DNA of 64,000 nt. Source: Amycolatopsis dendrobii. GTDB taxonomy: Bacteria; Actinomycetota; Actinomycetes; Mycobacteriales; Pseudonocardiaceae. The stretch is from NCBI RefSeq assembly GCF_014145675.1, contig NZ_JACGZW010000021.1, forward strand, positions 49,189 through 113,188, written 5' to 3'. Below, one piece after another: positions 1 to 8,919 of the stretch. The notes below the pieces were generated by a model, which worked only from the letters and a program-made list of their open reading frames with translations, did no database searches and had not been told where the DNA came from. The position numbers and the translations under genes were made by a program. Positions within the stretch are counted from its first letter, which is position 1, and every line of letters begins with the position of its first letter.

Positions 1-819
1 GATCACCCGGCGGCTGAGCGGAGCGCACAGCTGCTCCAGCCGGGCCGCCTTCTCCTCGCCGAGGTGCTGCCACGGACCCTCCGCCGCCGCGTTCGTCGCC
101 AGCTCGACGCGTTCGCGGAACGCCAGTCCGCGTTCGGTGAGCGCGCCGTCCGCGCCGAGGATTCCGTCGGCGGTCAGCCGGGCGGCGGCCGCGTCCCATT
201 CCTCGTCGCTCCAGCCGCGGGTGCGCTTGGCGGTGTCCGGCGGGGTGCCGTTCGTGGTCGCGCTGTGCGTGACCAGCGCTTCGAGACCGGGCAGGCCATT
301 CGCGGTCAGCGCCGCGACGTGCCCGTCTCCTCGGTGCTCGCGCAGCAGGGTGACCGCGTGCCAGAGCGCGAGGTGCGGTTGTTCAGGCCAATCCAGGTCC
401 GCGTGCGCGGCGTAGAGCGGACGCCCTTCCGGACGGCAGCCCCCGGTGGCTTCCCTGGCGAGCTCGGCCGCTTCGGCGACCTCTGCGGACGCGAGCGTCT
501 CCTCGCCGAACAGCCTGCGGTAGATCTCGTCGACGGCGGTGAGCCGGGCTTCCAGCACGGCTTCGGGGCTGGCGATCGTCCACACGCGCGGGACGAAGTG
601 GGCGATCAGGCTGGGGCTGAAGCTGTAGAAGGTGGCGGTGACTGTGCCCGGCCCGACCGCGCCCATCGCCGCGGCGCGGCTGGCGAAGTAGGTCATCGAC
701 CCCGGTTTGAGCCCGGCGGCGGCGAGCCGCTGCTGCGTCTCCGGCGCGAAGTAGACGGGAGCGTGCAGAGCGTCGAAGGTGGTCCGGAAGGCGACAGCGG
801 CGGCGACGGCTTGACCCAT
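1..819 (-). CDS. SCO6745 family protein (SalK-like), 3' end cut by window edge
   Basis: An open frame of 273 codons runs from an ATG at 819 to the window edge with no stop, so the C-terminus is missing. The N-terminus contains HAPVYFAPE and then a region rich in Ala, Arg and Glu with conserved stretches such as SRAAAMGAVGPG and FYSFSPSLIAHFVP. This is typical of the actinobacterial SCO6745 family, about 280 residues, predicted helical with a winged-helix-like end; its function is not established. The gene lies directly downstream of rnpB on the same strand, with a 10-bp hairpin ending 1 base before the ATG. No Shine-Dalgarno sequence is visible, so the start is uncertain. Confidence 0.75.
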   Translation of the reverse strand, partial: MGQAVAAAVAFRTTFDALHAPVYFAPETQQRLAAAGLKPGSMTYFASRAAAMGAVGPGTVTATFYSFSPSLIAHFVPRVWTIASPEAVLEARLTAVDEIYRRLFGEETLASAEVAEAAELAREATGGCRPEGRPLYAAHADLDWPEQPHLALWHAVTLLREHRGDGHVAALTANGLPGLEALVTHSATTNGTPPDTAKRTRGWSDEEWDAAAARLTADGILGADGALTERGLAFRERVELATNAAAEGPWQHLGEEKAARLEQLCAPLSRRVI

Positions 820-820
820 G

Positions 821-843
821 CGCCCGATCGTAGCGATCGGGCG
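821..843 (-). terminator. Hairpin at the 3' end of rnpB
   Basis: A perfect 10-bp inverted repeat (CGCCCGATCG and its complement) with a 3-base loop lies at 821-843. It overlaps the last bases of the rnpB P1 helix and ends next to the start codon of the following gene. It probably terminates or processes rnpB; there is no clear U tract. Confidence 0.55.
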
Positions 844-1240
844 GACGAGCTGGCATGTAAGCCGGATCCTGTTCCCGGGCCGCCTCGCGGCGGACCGGGC
901 GACGGTCATCCATCTCGGCCTGCCGTCGCCGGCAGGCTCCAGCGGCCTACCCGCAGGCATCGGGCGGGCCGCCCTCGATCGCCTGCGCAGGAGCGAACTC
1001 CCTCTTGGCCTTGCTCCGGGTGGGGTTTACCGAGCCATCCCGGTCACCCGGGATGCTGGTGGTCTCTTACACCACCGTTTCACCCTTACCCCCGCCGTGA
1101 GACGGGGGCGGTCTGTTTTCTGTGGCACTGTCCCGCGGGTCGCCCCGGGTTGCCGTTAGCAACCACCCTGCCCTGCGGAGTCCGGACTTTCCTCGGACCG
1201 GGAGAACCCGGGCCGCGACCGTCCTGCCAGCTCGTCCGCC
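840..1240 (-). ncRNA. rnpB: RNase P RNA, bacterial class A
   Basis: On the minus strand the sequence has the universally conserved 5' P4 block GAGGAAAGTCCGGACTCC (1177-1194), the ACAGAAAACAGACC block (near 1110-1123) and the 3' block AAGCCGGATCCTGTT. The ends pair as helix P1: the 16 bases at 1225-1240 are the exact complement of 840-855. The length of about 400 nt fits actinobacterial M1 RNA. The RNA is the catalytic subunit that removes 5' leaders from pre-tRNAs together with the RnpA protein. The ends given are those of P1; the mature ends may differ by a few bases. Confidence 0.96.
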
Positions 1241-1245
1241 GAAAC

Positions 1246-1251
1246 AGCGTA
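1246..1251 (-). promoter_or_regulatory. Candidate -10 element of rnpB
   Basis: TACGCT on the minus strand ends 5 bases before the P1 helix of rnpB, a suitable distance for a -10 box. No good -35 match is evident. Confidence 0.4.
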
Positions 1252-1345
1252 CCCGGGAGCACGCGCGGCCCCGGGCACCGGCTGGCACATTCCACCGCGT
1301 GGACGCGCGTTGACCCTCTTTCCGGCCGCTGTTTCACTCCCCGGC

Positions 1346-2476
1346 ATGACCGCACCTGAACTCTCCGAACCCTTGAAATTCGCTTACTGGGTCCCGAATG
1401 TGAGCGGCGGCCTGGTCACCAGCGACATCGAACAGCGCACCGATTGGGGCTACGAGTACAACCGCGACCTGGCCGTGCTCGCCGAGAACAACGGCTTCGA
1501 CTACGCGCTCACCCAGGTCCGCTACACCGCCAGCTACGGTGCCGCCTACCAGCACGAATCCACTGGTTTCAGCCTGGCGCTGCTGCTCGCGACGCAGCGG
1601 CTGAAGGTCATCGCGGCCGTCCACCCCGGACTGTGGCAGCCGGGTGTGCTGGCGAAATTCATCGCCAGCGCGGACGTCATCTCCGGCGGCCGGGCCGCGG
1701 TGAACGTGGTCAGCGGCTGGTTCAAAGACGAGTTCACCGGACTTGGCGAACCGTGGCTCGAACACGACGAGCGTTACCGCCGCTCGGAAGAATTCATCCG
1801 CGTGCTCAAGCAATTGTGGACCGACGACCACGCCGAGTTCGGCGGCGACTTCTACCGGATCCGCGATTTCGACATCAAACCTAAACCGGTCGCCGGTCCG
1901 GGACGGCCGCATCCGGAAGTCTTCCAGGGCGGCAACTCCACCGCGGCGCGCAAGCTGGCCGGTCGCGTTTCGGACTGGTATTTCAGCAACGGCAAGGATT
2001 TCGCCGGGTTCAGCGAACAGGTCGACGAGGTGCGCGGGTACGCCGCGGAGAACGACCACGCGGTGCGCTTCGGGCTCAACGGGTTCGTGATCGCCCGCGA
2101 GACCGAAGCCGAGGCGCGCGAGGTGTTGCGGGAGATCGTGGCGAAGGCGAACGTGCCCGCCGTCGAAGGATTCCGCTCGGCGGTCAAGCAGGCCGGGAAG
2201 TCCACTTCGGACGCCAAGGGCATGTGGGCGGATTCGGAGTTCGCGGACCTGGTGCAGTACAACGACGGGTTCCGGACCGGGCTGATCGGGACGCCGGAGC
2301 AGATCGCGGACCGGGCGATCGAGTACAAAAAGCGCGGCGCGAACCTGTTGCTGCTCGGGTTTCTGCACTATCTGGAGGACGTCGAGCACTTCGGCCGGGA
2401 GGTGCTGCCGGTGATCCGGGAGAAGGAGCGGGTGCTCGACCGCGGCGCGGGAGTCCCGGAACCGGCGGGGATCTGA
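1346..2476 (+). CDS. sfnG: FMN-dependent LLM-family monooxygenase, SfnG-like (dimethylsulfone monooxygenase)
   Basis: A 376-residue luciferase-like TIM-barrel monooxygenase using FMNH2. Near the N-terminus it has KFAYWVPNVSGGL, QRTDWGYEYN and YALTQVRYTA, then the AAVHPGLWQPGVLAKF, ADVISGGRAAVNVVSGWF and FQGGNS segments seen in SfnG and in the SsuD/NtaA-like LLM enzymes. SfnG converts dimethylsulfone to methanesulfinate in sulfur scavenging. It stands alone here, without ssu or other sfn genes and without an obvious flavin reductase. The ATG at 1346 is chosen over a TTG at 1310 because alignment to family members starts near it; neither has a clear ribosome site. Other LLM substrates are possible. 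Confidence 0.7.
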   Translation: MTAPELSEPLKFAYWVPNVSGGLVTSDIEQRTDWGYEYNRDLAVLAENNGFDYALTQVRYTASYGAAYQHESTGFSLALLLATQRLKVIAAVHPGLWQPGVLAKFIASADVISGGRAAVNVVSGWFKDEFTGLGEPWLEHDERYRRSEEFIRVLKQLWTDDHAEFGGDFYRIRDFDIKPKPVAGPGRPHPEVFQGGNSTAARKLAGRVSDWYFSNGKDFAGFSEQVDEVRGYAAENDHAVRFGLNGFVIARETEAEAREVLREIVAKANVPAVEGFRSAVKQAGKSTSDAKGMWADSEFADLVQYNDGFRTGLIGTPEQIADRAIEYKKRGANLLLLGFLHYLEDVEHFGREVLPVIREKERVLDRGAGVPEPAGI

Positions 2477-2502
2477 GTTCTCGCGGCGGCTAGCGTTCGG
2501 GG

Positions 2503-3732
2503 GTGAACGGTGCCCTCTCCTTGCTGCTTCTGGCCGGAACGCTGTGGTTCGCCATGGCGCGTCCGCGCGGCCTGCCGGAAGCTGTCTTCGCGGTCCCCGC
2601 CGCCGGTGTCGCCCTCGCGCTCGGCCTGACTTCGCCGCACGAAGCGGGCGAGCGGGTCGTCCAGATGCTGCCGACGATGGGCTTTCTCGCAGCGATCCTG
2701 CTGGTCAGCCATCTCGCCGCGGCGGAAGGCGTCTTCACCTGGCTAGGCGCCGAACTAGCCGAGATCTGCCGCGGACGACAACCTCGGCTCCTGCTGCTCA
2801 CCTTCGCCGCGGCAGCGATCGTCACCGCCGTTCTCAGCCTCGACGCCACTGTCGTCCTGCTGACCCCGGTTGTCCTCGCCACCGCCGCGGAGCTGAAACT
2901 CACCGCGCGACCGCACGTCTACGCGTGCGCGCACCTGGCCAACTCGGCTTCCACGCTGTTCCCGGTCTCGAACCTGACGAACCTGCTCGCGTTCACCGCT
3001 TCCGGCCTCACCTTCGCCGGTTTTACCGCGTTGATGGCGCTGCCCTGGCTGGTCACGCTCGCCGTCGAACTCGCCGCGTTCGCCTGGTTCTTCCGCAAGG
3101 ACCTCCGCGAACCGCCTAGCACTCGTCAGCCCGAACACCGTCGCGCACCGGTTTTCACCCTCATCGTGCTGGCGGTCATGTTGGTCGGCTTCGCGACGGG
3201 ACAGCTGGTGCACGTCGAGCCGGTTTGGATCGCCGCGCTGACCGCGCTCGTCCTCGCCGCGAAAGCCTTGGCGGAGCGGAAGATCCGGCCCTGGCAGGTG
3301 GTCACCGAGGCGTCCCCGATGCTGGTGCTCTTCGTGCTCGCCCTCGCCGTGGTGGTCGAAGCAGTCGACGAGCATGTCCTTGGCGGCCTGCTGCGCAGTC
3401 TCCTGCCGACGACCGCCGGGCTGCCCGAACTGCTCCTCGCCGCGGCCATCGCGGCCGTGCTGGCGAACGTCGTCAACAACCTGCCCGCGACGCTGATCCT
3501 GCTGTCGGTCCTCGGCCCGCACCCGAATCAGGGCGTGCTGCTCGCCGTGCTGCTGGGCGTGAACATCGGTCCGAACGCGACTTATCTCGGTTCGCTGGCG
3601 ACGCTGTTGTGGCGACGGGTTGTCGTCCGGCATGGACAGCATCCGCCGGTGAGCGAATTCCTGAAGCTCGGGGCGCTCACGACACCGCTGTCGTTGGCAG
3701 CGGCGACGTGTGCACTGTGGCTAGCCCGCTAA
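2503..3732 (+). CDS. ArsB/SLC13-type ion permease
   Basis: A 409-residue polytopic membrane protein with about ten to twelve hydrophobic segments. It has the inverted-repeat layout of the ion transporter (IT) superfamily: a half ending at LANSASTLFPVSNLTNLLAF and a second half ending at NVVNNLPATLILL and LLGVNIGPNATYLGSLATLLW. These re-entrant SNLTN and NNLPA motifs are typical of ArsB and related SLC13 carriers. No ars regulator or arsenate reductase lies nearby, so the substrate (arsenite, sodium-coupled anion or other) is open. The GTG start follows 26 bases after the upstream gene. The 3' end overlaps the convergent glycosyltransferase by 4 bases. Confidence 0.8.
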   Translation: MNGALSLLLLAGTLWFAMARPRGLPEAVFAVPAAGVALALGLTSPHEAGERVVQMLPTMGFLAAILLVSHLAAAEGVFTWLGAELAEICRGRQPRLLLLTFAAAAIVTAVLSLDATVVLLTPVVLATAAELKLTARPHVYACAHLANSASTLFPVSNLTNLLAFTASGLTFAGFTALMALPWLVTLAVELAAFAWFFRKDLREPPSTRQPEHRRAPVFTLIVLAVMLVGFATGQLVHVEPVWIAALTALVLAAKALAERKIRPWQVVTEASPMLVLFVLALAVVVEAVDEHVLGGLLRSLLPTTAGLPELLLAAAIAAVLANVVNNLPATLILLSVLGPHPNQGVLLAVLLGVNIGPNATYLGSLATLLWRRVVVRHGQHPPVSEFLKLGALTTPLSLAAATCALWLAR

Positions 3733-5474
3733 CCCCGAGGCGCGATCGTGCTCCCCCGGGACAACGTCGGCCCACAGTCGTCCAGCCCGTCCCCGAACCG
3801 CTGCGCCTCGACGTTCATCATCGTCACCTGCGCGTAGTGCTGAACCGCCGCGAGCTTCGCCGGATCGGTCACCGCGTCCTTGCGGACGAAGTCGCCGTTG
3901 CGCTTCCCCGGACCGGGGTAGACGAGGATCGGCAGGTAGTCCCGGTCGATGCGCGGGTCGACGGTGATGCCGTTGCCGTCCGCCCACGGGCCCCACGAGT
4001 GGATGAACGTCGGCTTGACCGTGTCGAACACGTAGTCGCGCAGGCCGGCGATGTCTTCCTTGTGCGTGAGGTCCGCGATCGGCGCGTTGACCAGGCCGGC
4101 CATGTCGACCAGGTCGAGCCTGCTGGTCATCGACGAGCCGCCGAGGTCCGGCAGGAGCAGCGACGCCTGCTGGAGGCCGAGCATGTCCGCGTAGGTGTTG
4201 AAGCCGCGGCCGAAGCGGTCGGCGATCAGGCAGGCCGGCACGGTCGGGCTCTTGACGAATTCCTCGTCGTGGCCCGCGAAGCCGATCGCCGACGGGACCG
4301 CCGCGGCCACCAGCACGAGCGCCGCGACCGCACGCCACTGCACCTTCGGCAGCGAACGCACGAACTCGGCGAAGGCCATGACGCCGCACAGCGTGCCGAG
4401 CACCCACACGGGCGTCGCGAAGCGGTACTGGGCCATCCAGTCCGGAACCATCACGCCGTACGCGATCACGCCGAGCGCGAGCGGCGTGACCAGTCCGATC
4501 AGCGGACGCCGCCACGGCGCCTTGACCAGCGCCCACACCACCACGGCGAGCAGCACGAGCGTCAGCGCGATGCCGAGGTACTCCACCAGCTGGTGCGGCC
4601 GGATGATCGAGCCGAACGTCGGCAGGCCCTGCTTCTTGGCGACCGACGGGTTGGCCAGCAGCCGGTGGAATTCCGTGTAGCGCCAGACGACGTAGCCGCC
4701 GAACAGCACGGCGAACGCCGCGATGGACACCAGCGCGGACCGGAAGCTGGGCCAGAATCCCTCGCGTTTCACGCCGAAGAGCAGGACGATCGGGTACGCG
4801 CTGGCGTAGATCAGGCCTTCCGGCCGGGTCAGCGCGGCCGCGGCGACGAGCACGCCCGCGACGGTCGCGACCTTGAACGACAGCGAGTTTTCCTTGCGCA
4901 GCGCGGTGAACAGCAGCGCGGCCAGCGCGGTGGTGAGGAACGCGAACAGCGAGTTCTCGAGACCGGAGACCACCCAGATCACGAACGACGGGATCGCCGC
5001 CAGCCCGAGGCCGGTCGCCAGCGTGATCGCCCACGCGTGCCTGCGGAACACCTGCCGCGCCACCAGGTGGCACAGCACCAGGATGCCCGCGGTGAAGAAC
5101 AGGCCGAGCAGCTTCGGGAACAGCACGTAGTCCGGGATGCCGAACAGCAGGCCCTTGTCGAACAGTCCGACGACCTTGCCCAGCGCGAGCAGGATCATCC
5201 AGGTCGGATCCGAGAAGCCTTCCACCGGCGGCTGGCCGGGGGCCAGCACCGGGCCGAGTCCTTCGGCGACGCTGCGCGAGTAGGAGAACGTGATGGCCGC
5301 GTCGTCGACGATCCAGTGCCCGTAGCGGGTGGCGTGCCAGGCGACCGCGGCCACGCCGGCCAGCACCGCCAGCGTCGACGCCAGCCAGCTGAGCTTGAAC
5401 CGCGCCGGCGGATCGGTCGTCTTCTCCCCCGGCAGGTCGGGCTCGGATACTGCGGTGAGTGCGCTAGCCGTCAT
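3729..5474 (-). CDS. GT-C membrane glycosyltransferase, AftB-like arabinofuranosyltransferase
   Basis: A 581-residue protein with an N-terminal cytoplasmic segment, then about ten transmembrane helices and a periplasmic C-terminal domain from roughly residue 400. Just after TM1, the first loop has VDDAAITFSYSR with the Asp pair expected of GT-C enzymes that use polyprenyl-phosphate sugars, followed by PPVEGFSDPTW. This loop and the layout resemble AftB (GT89), which adds terminal beta-1,2-arabinofuranose to arabinogalactan and lipoarabinomannan from decaprenyl-phosphoarabinose. The ATG at 5474 has GAGGA just upstream, and the open frame extends to 5594. The family call is from recalled motifs; another cell-wall GT-C is possible. 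Confidence 0.65.
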   Translation of the reverse strand: MTASALTAVSEPDLPGEKTTDPPARFKLSWLASTLAVLAGVAAVAWHATRYGHWIVDDAAITFSYSRSVAEGLGPVLAPGQPPVEGFSDPTWMILLALGKVVGLFDKGLLFGIPDYVLFPKLLGLFFTAGILVLCHLVARQVFRRHAWAITLATGLGLAAIPSFVIWVVSGLENSLFAFLTTALAALLFTALRKENSLSFKVATVAGVLVAAAALTRPEGLIYASAYPIVLLFGVKREGFWPSFRSALVSIAAFAVLFGGYVVWRYTEFHRLLANPSVAKKQGLPTFGSIIRPHQLVEYLGIALTLVLLAVVVWALVKAPWRRPLIGLVTPLALGVIAYGVMVPDWMAQYRFATPVWVLGTLCGVMAFAEFVRSLPKVQWRAVAALVLVAAAVPSAIGFAGHDEEFVKSPTVPACLIADRFGRGFNTYADMLGLQQASLLLPDLGGSSMTSRLDLVDMAGLVNAPIADLTHKEDIAGLRDYVFDTVKPTFIHSWGPWADGNGITVDPRIDRDYLPILVYPGPGKRNGDFVRKDAVTDPAKLAAVQHYAQVTMMNVEAQRFGDGLDDCGPTLSRGSTIAPRG

Positions 5475-5656
5475 GTCCTCGTCACTGTTTCCACTTGCGG
5501 ATGCTGCCGAAGAAACGCACGAGCCTGCGCCCCCCTTGAAGTCCCGGCCGGGACCTGCGCCGCGGCGCCGCGGTCGACACCGCACTCTAGCCAATACCTC
5601 ATTCGGGCCGTTTCACACGTCATCCCCGACCGTGATCCACGTCACATTTGTCTGGT

Positions 5657-6799
5657 TCAGGACAGATGCGAGATGTCGTTGACCAACCGGACCGAGGCGT
5701 TGCCGTCGGGATAGAACTCGACGATCGACAGCGACGCCAGGTCGAGGTGCAGCCGGAACAGCAGCGACGGCCCCGCGTCGAGCCCCATCCGCAGCAGGGT
5801 CTTGATCGGCGTCACGTGGCTGACCACGAGCACGGTGCGCCCGTCGTACTGCTCCACCAGATCGCGCCGGGCCTTGCCGACGCGTTCGTGGACCGCGTCG
5901 AAGCTCTCGCCGCCGGGCGGCGGGCACGACGAATCGCTCAGCCAGCAGCGGTGCAGTTCCGGGTCCCGCTGGGCGGCCTCGCCGAAGGTGAGCCCCTCCC
6001 ATTCGCCGAAGTCGGTCTCGATGAGCCCGGGATGCGTCTCGACCCGGCCGCCGAGCGCGTCGGCGACGGCCTGCGCGGTCTGCTTGGTGCGGATCAGCGG
6101 CGACGAGACGATCGGAGCCGGTTCGCCGTCCTCGCCGATCAGCCCGGGCATCGCGGCCAGCCGTTTGGCGGCCGCGGCGGCCTGGCCGCGGCCGTGCTCG
6201 GTGAGCGGGACGTCGCCGCGCCCGGAGTAGCGGCGGTCGACCGACATCTCGGTCTGGCCGTGGCGCAGCAGGAGCAGTTTGGTGGGCGTGCCGCGGGCCC
6301 CGGTCCAGCCCGCCGGGGACACCCGGTCCGGCTCGGCGGCCTTGGCCTTCGGCCGCGTCTCGGCGACCGGGGCGGGCGAGGTCGCGCCGGATCCGGCGCT
6401 GTCCATGGCGAGGTTCGCGAGCCGGTCCGCGTGCGAGTTCTCCGCGCGCGGGATCCAGGTGTAGCCGACCCGCTCGAAGCCCGCCGCGATCTCGCGCGCC
6501 TGCGCGGCGAGCGGCTGCAGCGCGGCGTGCTTGATCTTCCAGCGGCCGGACATCTGCTCGACCACGAGCTTCGAATCCATCCGGACGTCCACAATGGACA
6601 CTCCGAGTTCGGCGGCCGCGGCGAGCCCGGCGACGAGCCCGGAGTACTCCGCGACGTTGTTCGTGGCGATGCCGAGGTATTCATGGCGTTCGGCGAGCAC
6701 CTCGCCGGTCGCCGCGTCCTTCACGACCGCGCCGTAGCCCGCCGGGCCGGGGTTGCCCCGCGAGCCGCCGTCGGCCTCGACGATCGCCCGTTCGGTCAC
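5657..6799 (-). CDS. Bifunctional RNase H / histidine phosphatase (CobC-like), Rv2228c type
   Basis: A 380-residue fusion. Residues 1-135 form an RNase HI domain with catalytic acidic residues at D10 (EADGGSRGNPGPAGYG), E51 (TNNVAEYSG), D75 and the Asp in SHADRLANLAMD. A Pro/Ala-rich linker follows, and from about residue 175 a phosphoglycerate-mutase-like domain with LLLLRHGQTEMS and the second catalytic His in VSHVTPIK. The phosphatase half resembles alpha-ribazole phosphatase (CobC) of cobalamin synthesis; the RNase H half removes RNA from RNA-DNA hybrids. The GTG start overlaps the zinc-ribbon gene upstream by 4 bases (GTGA), an arrangement shared with the mycobacterial locus. Confidence 0.93.
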   Translation of the reverse strand: MTERAIVEADGGSRGNPGPAGYGAVVKDAATGEVLAERHEYLGIATNNVAEYSGLVAGLAAAAELGVSIVDVRMDSKLVVEQMSGRWKIKHAALQPLAAQAREIAAGFERVGYTWIPRAENSHADRLANLAMDSAGSGATSPAPVAETRPKAKAAEPDRVSPAGWTGARGTPTKLLLLRHGQTEMSVDRRYSGRGDVPLTEHGRGQAAAAAKRLAAMPGLIGEDGEPAPIVSSPLIRTKQTAQAVADALGGRVETHPGLIETDFGEWEGLTFGEAAQRDPELHRCWLSDSSCPPPGGESFDAVHERVGKARRDLVEQYDGRTVLVVSHVTPIKTLLRMGLDAGPSLLFRLHLDLASLSIVEFYPDGNASVRLVNDISHLS

Positions 6800-7533
6800 A
6801 GGCCCGACTCCAGTGTGCGGACCAGGATCGCGCCGCAGTTGTCGCACTGCACGACGCTGTCCTCGGCCGCGGCCTTGATCTCGGAGATGGTGTTGCGGTC
6901 GAGTTCGAGCTGGCAGGCGCCGCACCGGCGGGCCCGCAGCAGCGCCGCGCCGATGCCCTTGTGGTCGTAGACGCGGGTGTACAGCTTGAGCAGCGGCTCC
7001 GGGAAGCGCGGCAGCAGCTTCGCGCGGTCCTCCTTGCGCCGGGCCTCGGTGGTGTCGAGGTCCTTGAACGCCTCGTCGCGGCGGGCCGCGGCGGCCTCGA
7101 CCGCCTGCACCGCCTTGTCGACCTCGGCGCTCGTGCGCTGCGCGTCCAGGCCCAGCGCCTCGCGCTGCTCCATCAGCTCCAGCAGGTCGTCCTCGAGCGC
7201 GCCCTTGCGGCGGCCGAGCGTCTGCAGCTCGTGCTCGATGTCGGTCATCTGCTTGGCCCCGACCGAACCGGACTCCATCAGCTTGCGGTCGCGGTCCTCG
7301 CGCGCCCGCACCGATTCGACCTCTTTCTCCTGCCGGGCGATCTCCCGGTCGAGGTCGGACGTCGCGGTCTCGACGGACACCAGCGCGTCGCGTTTCTCCC
7401 GGACGGTCTTCTCCCCGGCCTCGATCTCGGCGAGCTCGGGCAGAGTGCGGCGGCGATGCGCGACGCGCGAAAGCTCGGCGTCCACCTTCGCGAGTTCGAG
7501 CAGCTGACGCTGGACGGCGGGGTCGGCCTTCAC
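6796..7533 (-). CDS. C4-type zinc-ribbon coiled-coil protein (Rv2229c type)
   Basis: A 245-residue protein whose first 190 residues are almost entirely coiled coil, rich in Glu, Lys, Arg and Leu. The C-terminus is a zinc ribbon with CGAC and CDNCG pairs. Members of this family are thought to bind nucleic acid or act as scaffold proteins; the exact role is unknown. The GTG start at 7533 has GGGAG 4 bases upstream. It sits between the nif3-like gene and the RNase H/CobC fusion with short gaps, probably in one operon. Confidence 0.9.
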   Translation of the reverse strand: MKADPAVQRQLLELAKVDAELSRVAHRRRTLPELAEIEAGEKTVREKRDALVSVETATSDLDREIARQEKEVESVRAREDRDRKLMESGSVGAKQMTDIEHELQTLGRRKGALEDDLLELMEQREALGLDAQRTSAEVDKAVQAVEAAAARRDEAFKDLDTTEARRKEDRAKLLPRFPEPLLKLYTRVYDHKGIGAALLRARRCGACQLELDRNTISEIKAAAEDSVVQCDNCGAILVRTLESGL

Positions 7534-7550
7534 TGTGCTCCCTGATTTAG

Positions 7551-8369
7551 TTACTGGGCGGTAGCGCGGATGGTCCACGGGTCGGTGCACCGCGTGGAGA
7601 CGTGAGCTTCGACGGTACCCGCAAAGGCCGCGCCGACAAGGGCCGAGGCCTGTCCGCACCACGGCCACTCGCTGGCCCAGTGCGTCAAGCCGACCAGCGC
7701 GGGCACGGTTCCGCCGGACGCGAGGTGTTCGCCAGCCGGATGGTGGCGCAGATCCGCTGTCACGTACGCGTCGACACCCTCGGCCGTCGCCGTCGCGAGA
7801 TACGAGTCGCCTGCGCCGCCGGACACCGCGACGGTGCGGATCAGCCGGTCCGCGTCGCCCGCGCCGAGCACGCCGGGCACGGTGGCCGGCAACGCGTCGG
7901 CGACCCGCTGGACGAACTGCGCGAACGGCTCCGCGGCAGGCAGGTGCCCGATGCGGCCGATCCCGGTGGCTCCGCCGGGTTCGTGCGGGTCGAGCGGCCG
8001 GTCGACCTCGAGGCCGATGGCTTGCGCGAGCGCGTCGGACACGCCGGGGTCGGCCGAGTCGGCATTGGTGTGCGCGCAGTAGAGCGCGATGCCGCCGCGG
8101 ATCATGCGGTGCACGAGCGAGCCCTTGGCAGTGTCCGCGGGGACGCCGTGCACGCCGCGCAGCAGCAGCGGATGGTGCGCGACGATCAGCTGCGCGCCGA
8201 ATTCCTCGGCCTCGGCAAGGGTCTGCTCGACCGGGTCGACGCAGAACAGCACCCGGGTGACGTCCTCGGCCGGGTCTCCGCAGACGAGCCCGACCGCGTC
8301 CCAGCTTTCCGCCAGCCGGGGCGGGTAACTGCGTTCGAGGACGGCGATGATCTCGGCTAATGCAGGCAC
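7551..8369 (-). CDS. Nif3-like dinuclear metal centre hexameric protein
   Basis: A 272-residue NIF3/YbgI family protein. It has the expected metal ligands in AHHPLLLRG and AHTNADSA near residues 65-105 and the C-terminal LTHWASE motif, which together form the dinuclear site inside a hexameric ring. Proposed roles include GTP cyclohydrolase-like or metal-related activity, none proven for this subfamily. The GTG start at 8369 is preceded by GAGGAT. It is transcribed away from the LMW-PTP gene across only 40 bp, so the two probably share a divergent promoter. Confidence 0.93.
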   Translation of the reverse strand: MPALAEIIAVLERSYPPRLAESWDAVGLVCGDPAEDVTRVLFCVDPVEQTLAEAEEFGAQLIVAHHPLLLRGVHGVPADTAKGSLVHRMIRGGIALYCAHTNADSADPGVSDALAQAIGLEVDRPLDPHEPGGATGIGRIGHLPAAEPFAQFVQRVADALPATVPGVLGAGDADRLIRTVAVSGGAGDSYLATATAEGVDAYVTADLRHHPAGEHLASGGTVPALVGLTHWASEWPWCGQASALVGAAFAGTVEAHVSTRCTDPWTIRATAQ

Positions 8370-8409
8370 CTGGGGATCCTCGCACGGTCGCTCTGAGAGA
8401 CTGCGGACC

Positions 8410-8871
8410 ATGCCCAAGCTGGTGTTTGTCTGCTCCGGAAACATCTGCCGCTCCCCCATGGCGGAACTCGTCTTCCGCAAGAAGCTCGCCGACGCGGGCC
8501 TCGCGGACGCCGTGGATGTGTCCAGCGCGGGCACCGGTCCGTGGCACGTCGGCGAGGCGGCGGATCGGCGGGCGCGCGCGACGTTGAAGGCGCATGGCTA
8601 CCCGACCGAGCACATCGCGGCCGAGGTCAGCGACGAAGACCTCGAAGCCGACCTGCTGCTCGCCGCCGACGAGAGTCACTTGGGCTTCCTGCAGTCCCGC
8701 GTCGAGGACCCTTCGCGGGTGCGGCTGCTGCGGTCGTTCGACCCGTCCGCTCCGGAAGGCGCCGAGGTGCCGGACCCGTATTACGGCGGCGACGACGGCT
8801 TCGAGGACGTGCTCGGGATGATCGAGCGGAGCGTGCCGGGGCTGCTGGATTGGGTCCGCGAACAGGCGTGA
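8410..8871 (+). CDS. Low-molecular-weight protein tyrosine phosphatase
   Basis: A 153-residue LMW-PTP. The P-loop CSGNICRS starts at Cys8 and gives the C-X5-R signature. The catalytic aspartate lies in VPDPYYGG near residue 118, and SSAGTGPW is also conserved. It hydrolyses phosphotyrosine through a cysteinyl-phosphate intermediate; the M. tuberculosis homologue PtpA sits in the same gene order next to SURF1. The ATG at 8410 removes 21 non-conserved upstream residues. Confidence 0.95.
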   Translation: MPKLVFVCSGNICRSPMAELVFRKKLADAGLADAVDVSSAGTGPWHVGEAADRRARATLKAHGYPTEHIAAEVSDEDLEADLLLAADESHLGFLQSRVEDPSRVRLLRSFDPSAPEGAEVPDPYYGGDDGFEDVLGMIERSVPGLLDWVREQA

Positions 8872-8919
8872 CGTCCGGTCCGGGTGCGCGCACGGAACGC
8901 GACGGCCTACCGTAGAGGG

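Noticed and set aside
5475..5656. Terminator or RNA gene between the glycosyltransferase and RNase H genes
   Set aside because: No stable hairpin or conserved RNA motif seen in this 182-base gap.
3225..5714. An 829-codon plus-strand open frame over the AftB-like gene
   Set aside because: It lies opposite a clear membrane glycosyltransferase, has no hydrophobic pattern or conserved motif and is rich in Arg, Gln, Glu and His as expected of a GC-rich shadow frame.
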